Shown: piece by piece, positions 26,660 through 35,505 of the stretch | Numbering within the stretch: position 1 is the first letter of the stretch | Layout of the letters: each line of letters opens with the position of its first letter | From: G963667675 sp965197565 | GTDB taxonomy: Bacteria; Chloroflexota; Dehalococcoidia; Lucifugimonadales; UBA3495 | DNA: 64,000 nt | Direction: 5' to 3' | NCBI GenBank assembly: GCA_965197565.1 | Contig: CBDANK010000003.1 | Span: 744,001-808,000, forward strand | The notes under the pieces: generated by a model | Told to the model about the DNA's origin: nothing | The model's database searches: none | The model's input: the letters and a program-made list of their open reading frames with translations, nothing else | Made by a program: the position numbers and the translations under genes

Positions 26660-27502
26660 ATGAACTCAACCCGAAAACCGGTCGCTGTCGTGGTGGGAGC
26701 GACATCCAAGTGGCAGTCAGACGGCCGTAATACCCATTTGGTCCACGGCAGGTCGCTCGACGACAGTGAGTTGCCCGTAGGCGTCCGCTGGGGCGTAGGG
26801 GGAGCTATCTCCCTGAAGTTTGCAAAAGAGGGCTTCTTCACCGTGTTGACCACCCGCAAAGCCGCCAACGCAGCCGCGTTGGCGGAAGCGGTCCGGGAGC
26901 AGGGCGGTGAAAGTATGGTCGTCGAGCTGGACCTCGCGTCTCGCGACTCCATATCGAAAGCGTTCGCTCAGGTCCGGGAGGAGGCCGGCAATCCAAACGT
27001 CTTGGTTTACAACGCGGGCTACTTGGAGGGGCGCGACCTTCCGCCGGAAAAAGAACTGCTGGAACACATTCCCTTTGAAATGTTCGAAACCGCGCAGCAC
27101 ATATCCAGCAGCGGTCCCTTCCTGGTCGCCAAGGAGGTGTTGCCCGCCATGCGGGAGCGGGGCGAGGGCTCTATTCTGATTTCCAATAACCCGATGTCGC
27201 TGCGGGGGAAAAAGCGGTACACCGGACAGTCGCTATACTATCCGAGGGTGCTGATGCGGACGCTGGCGCAGGCATTGACGGAGGAATATTCCGAGTACGG
27301 GGTGCATGTTGCCAATGTGGTGATCGACGGCACCATCGATTCTCCGGGCACCCGAGCCATGCCGCGTGCCCAGCAGCAGCCCGAACTGCTGATGAATCCC
27401 GTCAAGATCGCCGAGGCCTTCTATTATTTACACACTCAGGACAAGTCCTGCTGGACCCACGAACTCCAATTGACCCCCTTTTCCGCCAAGCCGAGCTTTT
27501 GA
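26660..27502 (+). CDS. Atypical short-chain dehydrogenase/reductase
   Basis: It is 280 residues, starting at ATG after GAAAGGAA. The Rossmann start is VAVVVGATSK, but about 27 residues (WQSDGRNTHLVHGRSLDDSE...) separate it from the expected glycine turn (GVGGAISLKFAKEGF). NAG is present (LVYNAGYLEG). The catalytic YxxxK is not evident: the region reads YTGQSLYYPRVLMRTLAQAL, with no Lys. The family call is secure from overall fold, but activity is doubtful or divergent. It precedes an LLM oxidoreductase by 50 bp on the same strand, likely one operon. Confidence 0.75.
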   Translation: MNSTRKPVAVVVGATSKWQSDGRNTHLVHGRSLDDSELPVGVRWGVGGAISLKFAKEGFFTVLTTRKAANAAALAEAVREQGGESMVVELDLASRDSISKAFAQVREEAGNPNVLVYNAGYLEGRDLPPEKELLEHIPFEMFETAQHISSSGPFLVAKEVLPAMRERGEGSILISNNPMSLRGKKRYTGQSLYYPRVLMRTLAQALTEEYSEYGVHVANVVIDGTIDSPGTRAMPRAQQQPELLMNPVKIAEAFYYLHTQDKSCWTHELQLTPFSAKPSF

Positions 27503-27552
27503 CGCTCATTGCCTTGGGCGGGTAACTTGAACGAATCGGAAGGAGTATTTGG

Positions 27553-28617
27553 ATGGATGTCGGAATGATGATGATCTTCTCCAGTTACGGCTGGAAAGAC
27601 GGCTCGGACGGCCAGATGTGGGAGGAGGAGCTCCGCCTAGCGGAAATCGCTGCTGACTCGGGGTTCGATAGCCTCTGGTCCGCAGAGCACCATTTCAACG
27701 ATTATTCCTTCGTGCCGGACAATCTCCAGCTAATGACCCACATTGCGGCCAAGCATCGCGACATCGACGTGGGGACAGCCGCCGTGATACTGCCCTGGCA
27801 TAACCCGCTGCGGGTGGCGGAAAACGCTGCCGTTCTCGATATGTTGAGCAATGGCCGGCTCCGGCTGGGGTTCGGGCGAGGCCTGGCGCGGCGCGAATTC
27901 GAAGCCTTCGGCATCAGCATGGACGAATCGCGGGACCGTTTCGACGAAGCGGCGCCGATGATTGCTGAGGCCCTCAGGACGGGCTTCATCGAGGGCAAGG
28001 GGACTTACTACCAACAACCCCGGACGGAGATCCGGCCCCGACCGCAGCATTCCTTCGACGGGCGCATCTACGCCGTTGCCGCCAGCGACGATTCTGTTCT
28101 CTCGGCGGCCAGACTTGGCGCACACATTATTATGTTCGCTGATCGTCCTTGGGAAATGCGGATGCCGGGGATCGAGCGCGGCCGGGCCTTGCACCGTGAA
28201 TTTCACGGCACGGAGCCGCCAAACCTGATGCTCACCGAATTCGTGGTATGCGGCACTGATATAGCACAGTGTGAAGAAGAAGCACGTCAATATCAGGGCA
28301 AATTTGTCGAGAGCAATTTTTATCACTACGAATTTCTTGGCGATCACTTCAAGTCGGTGAAGGGTTACGACGCTTATCAACAGAAGGCTGAAATCGCGCG
28401 TTCTGCCGGTCTCGAAGGAGCGATTAAAGGCTTTATGAAGGCGGCCAGTTGGGGCACGCCGGACAGGATTCTACGAGGGCTTGAGGAACGCCGGGCCCTG
28501 CTCGGCGATTTCGACTGCAACGTGGCCTTCCGCTTCGGCGGCGTTCCGCTCCATATTGCGGAACGAAGTCTGAAGCTCTTTGCCAAAGAAGTGCTGCCGG
28601 TCTTGAAGTCTTGGTAG
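27553..28617 (+). CDS. LLM-class flavin-dependent oxidoreductase (luciferase-like)
   Basis: It is 354 residues with a GGAAGGAG ribosome site. Family motifs are SLWSAEHHFNDYSFVPDN, VILPWHNPLRVAENAAVLDM and GRLRLGFGRGLARREF, all of the bacterial-luciferase TIM-barrel fold that uses FMNH2 (or F420) and O2 for monooxygenation. It is probably cotranscribed with the SDR. It is one of five LLM paralogues in the window and is closest in length to the 34250 and 37825 genes. Confidence 0.9.
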   Translation: MDVGMMMIFSSYGWKDGSDGQMWEEELRLAEIAADSGFDSLWSAEHHFNDYSFVPDNLQLMTHIAAKHRDIDVGTAAVILPWHNPLRVAENAAVLDMLSNGRLRLGFGRGLARREFEAFGISMDESRDRFDEAAPMIAEALRTGFIEGKGTYYQQPRTEIRPRPQHSFDGRIYAVAASDDSVLSAARLGAHIIMFADRPWEMRMPGIERGRALHREFHGTEPPNLMLTEFVVCGTDIAQCEEEARQYQGKFVESNFYHYEFLGDHFKSVKGYDAYQQKAEIARSAGLEGAIKGFMKAASWGTPDRILRGLEERRALLGDFDCNVAFRFGGVPLHIAERSLKLFAKEVLPVLKSW

Positions 28618-28842
28618 TACTCGGAGTTGCTGGCTTCCAAGGAAAGTGCTCGTACGTATATCTATAGAGAAGCCAGCTTGAAGTTTACTTTTCCGGTCTG
28701 GTGTTTGGCCCCGTACCGTCCACCCTGCTACAATCAAGGCCGATACACTACCGGACCTGCTTCTATGAGTTGAGCATAGAAGGGACAGGCCGGTTGGCTG
28801 TGGAATGTATATCCCGCAAGGTGCGCTTACGAGAGGTGTGCC

Positions 28843-30318
28843 GTGTTCTTAGTGCCTAAGGTGATGAGTACCCAGCACCCGGATAATGCTACCCCTGCGC
28901 CTTTTGCCGACGACGCAGGGGTCCTGAAAGGGGACGGCGAAGTAGATGAGGCTGTCGATGTCTTCGCCTTGGGCTGTGATGAGCAAATGTGGGACTCCGA
29001 AGGGAAGGAAGCCGACAACCAAGTTGTGCGGAAGCTTCTCTCAGGTTATCCCCAATTCTTTCAAGACGACCTCCGGCTTGGGCGTGATGTAGCCCTGACG
29101 CTGCGGGTGCCCAATCCACGCATCGAGCTGGATATGCGCAAGTCCATGGTCGAAGCCCTCCAGAGCGTGCCCGCGGCTTGGGACATGGCGCAAAGCTTTT
29201 ACGGTGACGGGAACGCTTCTCCCATCCAGGAGGTGATCCTTCCCTTTACAACCTCCGCCGAAGAACTCGCCATGATCGAAGCCTACTATCGAAAGGTGAT
29301 CGTTGGCCAGGAAAACCAGATGCTGCTAGACGGCCAGGCTGTGAAGGACTGGGTGGGGGAGTTCTTCCCAAAGCATGTCCGGGTGATTCCACTCATTGAG
29401 GATATGGAGCACCTGCTTTACTGCGACCGCATCGTTGAAGAATATCTGCAGCAGAGGGACCTGCCGTCCCAGCGAGTGTTCTTGGCCCGGAGCGACACGG
29501 CCCTCAACTACGGTATAGTGGCTGCCGAGCTAATCCTAAAAGTAGGGCTGCTCCGCCTCCACCGCCTCGAAGGGAGATTGGGGCTGCCCTTGTATCCTAT
29601 CATCGGAGCTGGTTCCGTACCCTTTCGGGGTCACCTGACCCCCGTCAATGTCGGGCGCGCTCTGACCGAGTACCCAAGCGCGCATACCTTCACGGTCCAG
29701 TCAGCCTTCAAGTACGACTACGAAAAGGAAGTTGTCCGCGAGGGCATCGCGCAAATTCGCGCGCACCAGCGCGGCGAGCCTATGCCCATTGACGAGGAGC
29801 GCGCCCGTGAGGTAATAGACAAGACCACCGCCGAATATCAAGCCAATGTACAGCGGCTGACGGGTGTCATCAGGACTTTGTCGGCCCATGTGCCCAAGCG
29901 GCGTGAACGCAAGCTCCATGTGGGCCTCTTCGGTTACGGCCGGTCCCTTGGGGGCGTTGGTGGGGTGACACTGCCCAGGGCGATAAGCTTCGCCGCTTCT
30001 CTCTACTCCATCGGCGTCCCGCCGGAGTTGCTGGGCTTAGCTTCTCTGACCCAAACCGACCTTGCTTTCGTGCGGGAGGTCTACCCCAGCTTCGACCAAG
30101 ACCTCCGCGCAGCCCTGCGCTTTACCAATGAGCGCCATGTAAAGGAGTTGCTGGGCGAACCGTACCTGCGTTTAGTGGGGCAGTTCACTGAAGAGTTGGA
30201 CCGGGTCCATGAGGGGCTGACCAGCGCAATCTGGGCCAGCACCAGCCACAACGGCACAACCGTGAACATCCTCCATTACGTTGAAGAAGCCGCCCATCTC
30301 CGCCGCTTCCTAGGCTAG
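28843..30318 (+). CDS. ppcA: Phosphoenolpyruvate carboxylase, archaeal type
   Basis: The 491-residue protein opens with VPKVMSTQHPDNA, the hallmark of the short archaeal-type PEPC, and includes VFLARSDTALNYG, GAGSVPFRGHL and FGYGRSLGG. It carboxylates PEP to oxaloacetate to refill the TCA cycle. Length fits the family (about 480-540) and is about half that of bacterial PEPC. The GTG at 28843 is used, with an upstream GAGAGG. This form is rare in bacteria but occurs in Chloroflexota and some clostridia, supporting the taxonomic guess. Confidence 0.93.
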   Translation: MFLVPKVMSTQHPDNATPAPFADDAGVLKGDGEVDEAVDVFALGCDEQMWDSEGKEADNQVVRKLLSGYPQFFQDDLRLGRDVALTLRVPNPRIELDMRKSMVEALQSVPAAWDMAQSFYGDGNASPIQEVILPFTTSAEELAMIEAYYRKVIVGQENQMLLDGQAVKDWVGEFFPKHVRVIPLIEDMEHLLYCDRIVEEYLQQRDLPSQRVFLARSDTALNYGIVAAELILKVGLLRLHRLEGRLGLPLYPIIGAGSVPFRGHLTPVNVGRALTEYPSAHTFTVQSAFKYDYEKEVVREGIAQIRAHQRGEPMPIDEERAREVIDKTTAEYQANVQRLTGVIRTLSAHVPKRRERKLHVGLFGYGRSLGGVGGVTLPRAISFAASLYSIGVPPELLGLASLTQTDLAFVREVYPSFDQDLRAALRFTNERHVKELLGEPYLRLVGQFTEELDRVHEGLTSAIWASTSHNGTTVNILHYVEEAAHLRRFLG

Positions 30319-30443
30319 CGCAACCGCCCCTGTCTTGGCCTACGTCGCCGCGGGTAGCTGCAGCTCAAGCAACCGGCCGGCCGCCAACTTGCTTTGGAGT
30401 ACACTGCTCGATACCATTCATGAGTCAAGTTGGGTCTACCAAA

Positions 30444-30464
30444 CTGGACAAAATCGAGAACCTT
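30444..30464 (+). repeat. Short match to the IS-like repeat end
   Basis: CTGGACAAAATCGAGAACCT matches, with one change, the reverse complement of the outer end of the 96/97-bp repeats at 17022 and 20620. It may be another insertion-sequence end remnant. Confidence 0.4.
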
Positions 30465-30517
30465 TACACTCAGATTCAGGCTAACGCTTTAAGAGAGGGG
30501 TCGTAGATCCTGCCAAG

Positions 30518-31121
30518 ATGGAGAGTTATCATTTGAGTCTCCTGTTCCGTACGTTCTTGAGTTTGTGGAAGGGAGTTCATCAGGCCGTACAAATTGGCCT
30601 GTTAGCCTTGCTTGTCGCTGCGCTCCTGGTAGCATGTGACGATGGGTCTCAGCCTGAAAGACCGACGCGGCCTGCTCAAGCTCTTGGGCCAACGGTGACT
30701 CCCATGCCGACGCCGGGAGCCAACGGCGACTCCCATGCCGACGCCGGAGCCAACAGCGACTCCCATGCCGACGCCGAAGCCAACAGCGACTCCCATGCCG
30801 ACGCCGGAGCCAACGACCACACCCACGGAGACGCCGACTCCAGCCGTGGAGGCTGATGACGTGGAGGGGTGTGAGGACGTCTTGACTAGGGAACATTCAT
30901 TAAGAGCCGTCCTTACAGATGAAGACTTGATACGGTGCCTGCGTGAGGAGCTTCAAATAGAGACGCCGGAGCCAACGACCACACCCACGGAGACGCCGAC
31001 TCCAGGCGTGGAGGCTGATGACGTGGAGGGATGTGAGGACGTCTTGACTAGGGAACATTCATTAAGAGCCATCCTTACAGATGAAGACTTGACACGGTGC
31101 CTGCGTGAGGAGCTTCAATAG
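30518..31121 (+). pseudogene. Pro/Thr-linker lipoprotein gene with a +1 frameshift in its repeats
   Basis: ATG at 30518 opens a lipoprotein with signal LLALLVAALLVACDDGSQPE (Cys after VA). It then enters a TPMPTPEPTA linker. At about 30715 the repeat reads GCCGGGAGCC in place of GCCGGAGCC, so the original frame turns into GANGDSHADAG and stops at 30856. The other frame continues MPTPEPTATPMPTPKP and two copies of VEADDVEGCEDVLTREHSLR, ending at 31121. A functional protein would need the one-base change removed. The linker style is common in Chloroflexota surface proteins. The domain repeated after it is unrecognised. Confidence 0.65.
30801..31121 (+). repeat. Tandem 162-bp duplication plus 30-bp linker repeats
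   Basis: The segment encoding TPEPTTTPTETPTPxVEADD to RCLREELQ occurs twice (about 30801-30962 and 30963-31121) with few base differences. Just upstream, a 30-bp CCCATGCCGACGCCGGAGCC unit repeats about four times. Confidence 0.85.
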
Positions 31122-31140
31122 GATTAATAAGGAGAGAGCG

Positions 31141-31593
31141 ATGACTCGACGAATTGGCGTGGGGCTGGCCTTGATCTTGGTGTTGGTGCTGAGTGCGGCG
31201 TGCGACGCCTCTGACACGAAGATGGAACGCTGGGCAGTGAAGTTCACGCAGCCGGCCATTGAGGTGACGGCTGAGCAGTTGTACAAGGAGTTCTCACGGG
31301 ACGATGAGACGGCGGCGGAGCAGTACTCGGGGCGGAGAGTACGTGTGACCGGAACGGTGTTTGAGGTGCGGGAAGACGACGACTTTGAGCCGGTCATGGA
31401 ATTTGACGTGGGGCAAGATGAATGGAGTTTTCAGAGTCTGGTGGGGCAGTTCGCTGAAGGGCATCGCACTGAGGTAGAGTCATGGGAGAAGGGTGATGTG
31501 GTCTCCATGGTGTGCTACATTCCGGTGGAGGATTTCGGTGCCACTGACTTTGAAAGCGTAACGCCGTTGAGGATGTGCCAGCCGCTGAAATGA
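31141..31593 (+). CDS. Lipoprotein with OB-fold (tRNA_anti-like) domain
   Basis: The 150-residue protein starts at ATG 31141 after AAGGAGAG. Signal peptide and lipobox are LALILVLVLSAACDAS. The mature part reads IEVTAEQLYKEFSRDDETAA, then YSGRRVRVTGTVFEV and VSMVCYIPVEDF, the pattern of tRNA_anti-like OB-fold lipoproteins. Function is unknown; probably anchored outside the membrane. It follows the broken linker lipoprotein by 20 bp, so the two were probably an operon. Confidence 0.75.
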   Translation: MTRRIGVGLALILVLVLSAACDASDTKMERWAVKFTQPAIEVTAEQLYKEFSRDDETAAEQYSGRRVRVTGTVFEVREDDDFEPVMEFDVGQDEWSFQSLVGQFAEGHRTEVESWEKGDVVSMVCYIPVEDFGATDFESVTPLRMCQPLK

Positions 31594-32072
31594 TTACGAT
31601 CGCGTCCACACGCACGATTATCAACCGCTCAAACATCGCCATTCTCACCACAGAGGGTCTATCTGCACAGGCCGGGGTTCTTAATCGTCACCACACCGAG
31701 CGACAGGACAATCGGATCGACCTTTAAACCTCCGGGGGCTTCGCCATCCTCACCGACCTCGGCATGGCCTCAGAATTGCTTGCTCCCTTGTAGCTCTTAC
31801 ATGGCTGGGTCGCGGCCCCGCCGAATGACTGGCCTTGTGAGGGGGCCTGTGCACAGGCCCGGGCTCGGTCTACCGGCCCCTCTCAGGCACCAACCCTGAG
31901 CGGACTTCGACTCCTCAGACGCCGGTGGAAGGCATCACGCCAGCGTGCCCTGCTGCTGGCGGTTCCATACAGCGACACAGCTCCGATCCGGACCCAGCAC
32001 GGCAGAGAAGCCGCCCCGCTCAACACCGACCGGGAGCTGCCCGCACCGGCCATCCTCGCAGCCGACCTGGGT
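31594..32072. other. No recognisable gene
   Basis: Only GC-rich frames without domains are present. The neighbouring serine-recombinase scrap suggests eroded mobile DNA. Confidence 0.4.
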
Positions 32073-32189
32073 CTCACTCAGGTCCTGGGCGTAGGCCGTG
32101 ATGGTCTCCACGTCGTCCAGGACCTCCCTACGCTGCGAGAGGATCGTCCTAGCCTCCTCAGCGGAATCCTCAAGGCGCTCCTGCCTCTC
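32073..32189 (-). pseudogene. Remnant of a large serine recombinase
   Basis: The minus-strand frame contains RLEDSAEEARTILSQRREVL and DDVETITAYAQDLSE. This fits the helical region before the C-terminal end of phage-type serine recombinases as I remember them (RRELLDDV...YAQDMSEFL). No catalytic domain or zinc ribbon is nearby. Confidence 0.4.
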
Positions 32190-32473
32190 CCAGTGGTCGC
32201 GACGACCGGTGTTGCCCTGACCGGCTCCCGCCCCCTTAAATCGAGACCTCCCACCGAAATATTCGCAGTACACAATAGACACCAAAAGCTGAGGTACTCG
32301 TGGGCAGTGGACTTGGAGCCAACTCGCGGCGACGGTAGTTGACGAGGTCTTTTGTGGTTCGATCCTCCGTAGGCGGGGCGGTTCATCCAACACATCAAGG
32401 ATGGTCCCTGCGCAATACACCCGATTGCGCCGCGTCTCCAACCTCGGCGACGCCAAACGCCGCCAAGACTAGA
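32190..32473. other. Degraded flank of the recombinase remnant
   Basis: The minus-strand frame of the recombinase remnant stays open through here (SWLQVHCPRVPQLLVSIVYC) but shows no domain I can name. Confidence 0.3.
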
Positions 32474-32497
32474 GGCCCATCTACCGTGGGCCGTTTT
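32474..32497 (+). terminator. Hairpin with T-run
   Basis: GGCCCA (32474-32479) pairs with TGGGCC (32487-32492) and is followed by GTTTTTG. It reads as a + strand terminator, though no intact gene ends nearby. Confidence 0.5.
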
Positions 32498-32750
32498 TGT
32501 TCTTGCCGAACGGCTGGTTACGGGAAGATGAGGGCCAATTCCGGCGATATGTAAGAGAACTTTACGAAAGCAGTTAACACCGGAGGCTCTATCACGAGTA
32601 TATGTATTGACAAGCCAGGGCTGGCCTAGCACAATTACGCTGGCCGGGATGGGCTGAGGTTGTTCCGGTGGGCTTTGCCAGACCACTCAGGCCAAACGAT
32701 AGGACAGGTCGAAGGAAACTACCGCAAAAATAATAATTGGGAGGTCAATC

Positions 32751-33872
32751 GTGGCCAGCTACAGAGTAATATCATCGGATAACCACGTTATGGAGCCGGT
32801 AGACCTGTGGACCAGCAGGGCCGAGTCAAAGTTCAAGGACCGCATGCCCCACGTCGAACGTTTCGGAGAGAGCGACTGGTGGGTTTGCGACGGCCAAAAA
32901 GTGCAGGATGCCGGTGCGGGGGCCCAGGCCGGGGTCAGGTTTGAAGACCCGGAAAAGCTGACTAGGGAATATAAGATCGAAGATGTGCCTCTCGGAGGCT
33001 ACATTCCCGAGGAGCACGTCAAGGACATGGACCTTGATGGAGTCGACGTGAGTATCGTTTATCCGACAATTGGCCTCTTGCTCTATGGTGTGCCGGACAG
33101 CGAGTTGCTAACCGTCAACTGTAGGATTTACAACGATTGGGTTGCAGAGTTTTGCAGTGCGGTCCCCAATCGGCTCAAGGGGATCGCAATGCTAAACGTG
33201 GATGATGTGCCGGAAGCGATAAAGGAAATGGAGCGTTCCGCCAAGAAAGGCTTTTCGGGGGTTATGATCAGCATTTATCCTCCCGAAGGGCGGACTTACA
33301 ACAGTCCGGAGTACGAACCCGTGTGGGCCGCGGCCCAGGACTTGGGAATGCCCCTTAGCCTGCACGTAGGCACCAATCGTCCCGGCGTAGGTCAGGAATT
33401 TCAAAATGTCGATACCCTTAGACCCGCCTTCATAACCAACATTGACCACTGGGTGCGCATGTCTCTTGCCGACATCATTTTTAGCGGGGTCTTCGAGCGT
33501 TATCCGAAGCTCCAAGTGGGATCGATAGAGCAGGAATTGTCCTGGGTCCCCCACTTCCTGGACCGGATCGACTACACTTACACCCAAAGAGTGCAAGAGA
33601 TCCGGGGGGACTACCGGTTCAAGGGAGATTCGCTTCCCAGCGACTTTTTCCGTACTAACGTGTTCCTTGGCTTCCAGGAAGACGCTCTGGGCATCAGGGA
33701 CCGTCACATCATAGGTGTGGACACCCTGATGTGGGGCGCGGACTATCCCCACCCTGAGTCTACCTTCCCTAGGAGCCGCCAGATCATCGAGGAGATTCTG
33801 GTGGACTGTACCGAGGAGGAAAAAGCCAAAATCGTCGGTAGCAACGCCGCCAGGGTATACGGCCTGAACTAG
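32751..33872 (+). CDS. Amidohydrolase family 2 (ACMSD-like) metal-dependent hydrolase
   Basis: The 373-residue protein starts at GTG after GGGAGG. It has the metal motif SSDNH (D10, H12), SLHVGTN, and GADYPHPESTFPRS near the C-terminus, typical of Amidohydro_2 TIM barrels. Members decarboxylate or hydrolyse aromatic-ring cleavage products (ACMS, gamma-resorcylate and similar). Substrate is unknown. It is followed by a terminator and an LLM monooxygenase, a pairing repeated elsewhere in the window. Confidence 0.9.
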   Translation: MASYRVISSDNHVMEPVDLWTSRAESKFKDRMPHVERFGESDWWVCDGQKVQDAGAGAQAGVRFEDPEKLTREYKIEDVPLGGYIPEEHVKDMDLDGVDVSIVYPTIGLLLYGVPDSELLTVNCRIYNDWVAEFCSAVPNRLKGIAMLNVDDVPEAIKEMERSAKKGFSGVMISIYPPEGRTYNSPEYEPVWAAAQDLGMPLSLHVGTNRPGVGQEFQNVDTLRPAFITNIDHWVRMSLADIIFSGVFERYPKLQVGSIEQELSWVPHFLDRIDYTYTQRVQEIRGDYRFKGDSLPSDFFRTNVFLGFQEDALGIRDRHIIGVDTLMWGADYPHPESTFPRSRQIIEEILVDCTEEEKAKIVGSNAARVYGLN

Positions 33873-33908
33873 CACCTGACGCTCCGTCAGACTGGATACT
33901 CGCTGTTT

Positions 33909-33943
33909 AGCGGGCGCTCTTTTGGGGGCGCCTGCTGTTTTTT
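33909..33943 (+). terminator. Rho-independent terminator after the amidohydrolase
   Basis: AGCGGGCGCTC pairs with GGGCGCCTGCT (two wobbles) around TTTTG and is followed by GTTTTTT, 37 bp after the stop. Confidence 0.75.
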
Positions 33944-34249
33944 GCGGTTGAACCGAGGAGCGGCATCCATAGCAATTGGTCAGCCGGCCACAACCGCCGC
34001 CATAGAAGCTAAAAACAGGCGACCCTGTTTATCGTCACTCCCCGCTTTCTCGGGTATGACCAAGGGTATTTTCAGAGCGATACCAGCGGTAATGGGTGTT
34101 TAGGGACTCGCATTTGCTATCTTTCAACGCAACAGACCGTTGATGTTGCAAAGTATTACGATTAAGTTGTGTTGCCTGGCTGCTTTCGGCAATGGACGGG
34201 AGCGTTATGCCGGTGGTACTATGGTTCCTGCAAATAAGGAGGGGCAGTT
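33944..34249. other. Intergenic, presumed promoter region of the next LLM gene
   Basis: No gene is present. A strong ribosome site (AAGGAGGGG) lies at its end. I cannot assign a confident -35/-10 pair. Confidence 0.35.
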
Positions 34250-35443
34250 ATGCGTTTCGATGGCAATGTCAACTACCACATTTATGCTTCACCCGAGGCT
34301 TACCCTGCGGACAAAGTAATCGATGAATGGCGGAAAACCGCTGAGTTCTACGAAGAAGCGGGCTTTACCGCTATCTGGGTTGCCGAGCATCACTTTTGGC
34401 ATAGCGGCAATCCGGGGGCCTGCGTCCCCCCCAATCCGGTGCTGGTCGGCGCCCACCTAGCCACCCATACCAAGCGGCTAAGGGTCGGGCAGAGCGCCTG
34501 CATCATACCGGACTGGCATCCCATCCGGCTGGCCGAGGACCTGGCGATGCTGGACCAGATTACTCAAGGCCGGCTGGACATCGGAATAGCCCGGGGCACC
34601 AACACCAGCGCCAGCATCCAGTTCAACCGCGACGCGGATAGGCGGGACCAAGATAAGAACTACGTCCTCTTTGAGGAGACCCTGGATATTCTGATGAAGG
34701 CTTGGACCCAAGACGCCTTCACTCACAAAGGCGAGTTTTACACCTTTCCCCAGCCGGGCTGGAAGGAGCCCGACCCCCGCATCTACACCGGCGACCCCAG
34801 CCACTACGGGCCGGACGGCGAGCTAATCGCCCTAGGAGTCGCCCCCAAACCCTATCAGAAGCCCCACCCGCCCATCTGGCAGTCCGCCGACGCCACCAAG
34901 TCCTACGCCTTCGCCGCTAGGAAGGGACACGCCGCCACATCTTCCCTGCGCTCATTCGGGGGGGTGAAAGAGGCTTGGACCACCTACAAGGAGGTGGCTT
35001 CTCAAGTCAATGGCCGGGACATCCCTATGGGCCAGACCGCAAGCGGCCAGACGTTGAACCTATTGAAGACAGTCCACATTGCCGAGACTCAGGAGCAAGC
35101 GGAGAAAGAAGCGCGGGACTCAGTCAATACCTTCTTGTCATTAGTTTCCGGCCTCAGAGAAGGATGGGCAAGAAATGGAATGGTTGGGGCCAACGAGACG
35201 CTGACCAATGACGATCTCAATGCCGAGTGGTTCGATTTCGCTCAGGATAAGGAGATCATCTGGGTCGGCTCACCCGACTACGTTGCCGAGAAGATTCATA
35301 AGCTGCGCTCCGAGTTGAATTGCCGGCATCTCACTCTTTGGCCCAACCCGGTTTTGTCTTTCGAAGACACATCGCGCAGCCTTGAGCTTTTCGCCGAGCG
35401 GGTCATGCCCCGGTTCCAGAAAGAGGAGGCTGTAGTTAGCTAG
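34250..35443 (+). CDS. LLM-class flavin-dependent oxidoreductase
   Basis: It is 397 residues with family motifs AIWVAEHHFWHSGNPGACVP, IIPDWHPIRLAEDLAMLDQI and GRLDIGIARGTN. It is longer than its paralogues owing to a central insert (DPRIYTGDPSHYGPDGELIA). It is presumably an FMNH2- or F420-dependent monooxygenase acting on a small organic or aldehyde substrate. An amidohydrolase starts 62 bp later on the same strand, so they may form one pathway unit. Confidence 0.9.
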   Translation: MRFDGNVNYHIYASPEAYPADKVIDEWRKTAEFYEEAGFTAIWVAEHHFWHSGNPGACVPPNPVLVGAHLATHTKRLRVGQSACIIPDWHPIRLAEDLAMLDQITQGRLDIGIARGTNTSASIQFNRDADRRDQDKNYVLFEETLDILMKAWTQDAFTHKGEFYTFPQPGWKEPDPRIYTGDPSHYGPDGELIALGVAPKPYQKPHPPIWQSADATKSYAFAARKGHAATSSLRSFGGVKEAWTTYKEVASQVNGRDIPMGQTASGQTLNLLKTVHIAETQEQAEKEARDSVNTFLSLVSGLREGWARNGMVGANETLTNDDLNAEWFDFAQDKEIIWVGSPDYVAEKIHKLRSELNCRHLTLWPNPVLSFEDTSRSLELFAERVMPRFQKEEAVVS

Positions 35444-35505
35444 CCGGCTGTGCGCTCCTGCGCCGTAATGATGAGGATAATGGCTTCCGCCGGAGGAGGT
35501 GAACT

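Noticed and set aside
32340..32365. GGTTCGATCCTCC resembling a tRNA 3' end or att site
   Set aside because: The arms do not pair and no cloverleaf is possible, so neither a tRNA nor an attachment site is supported.
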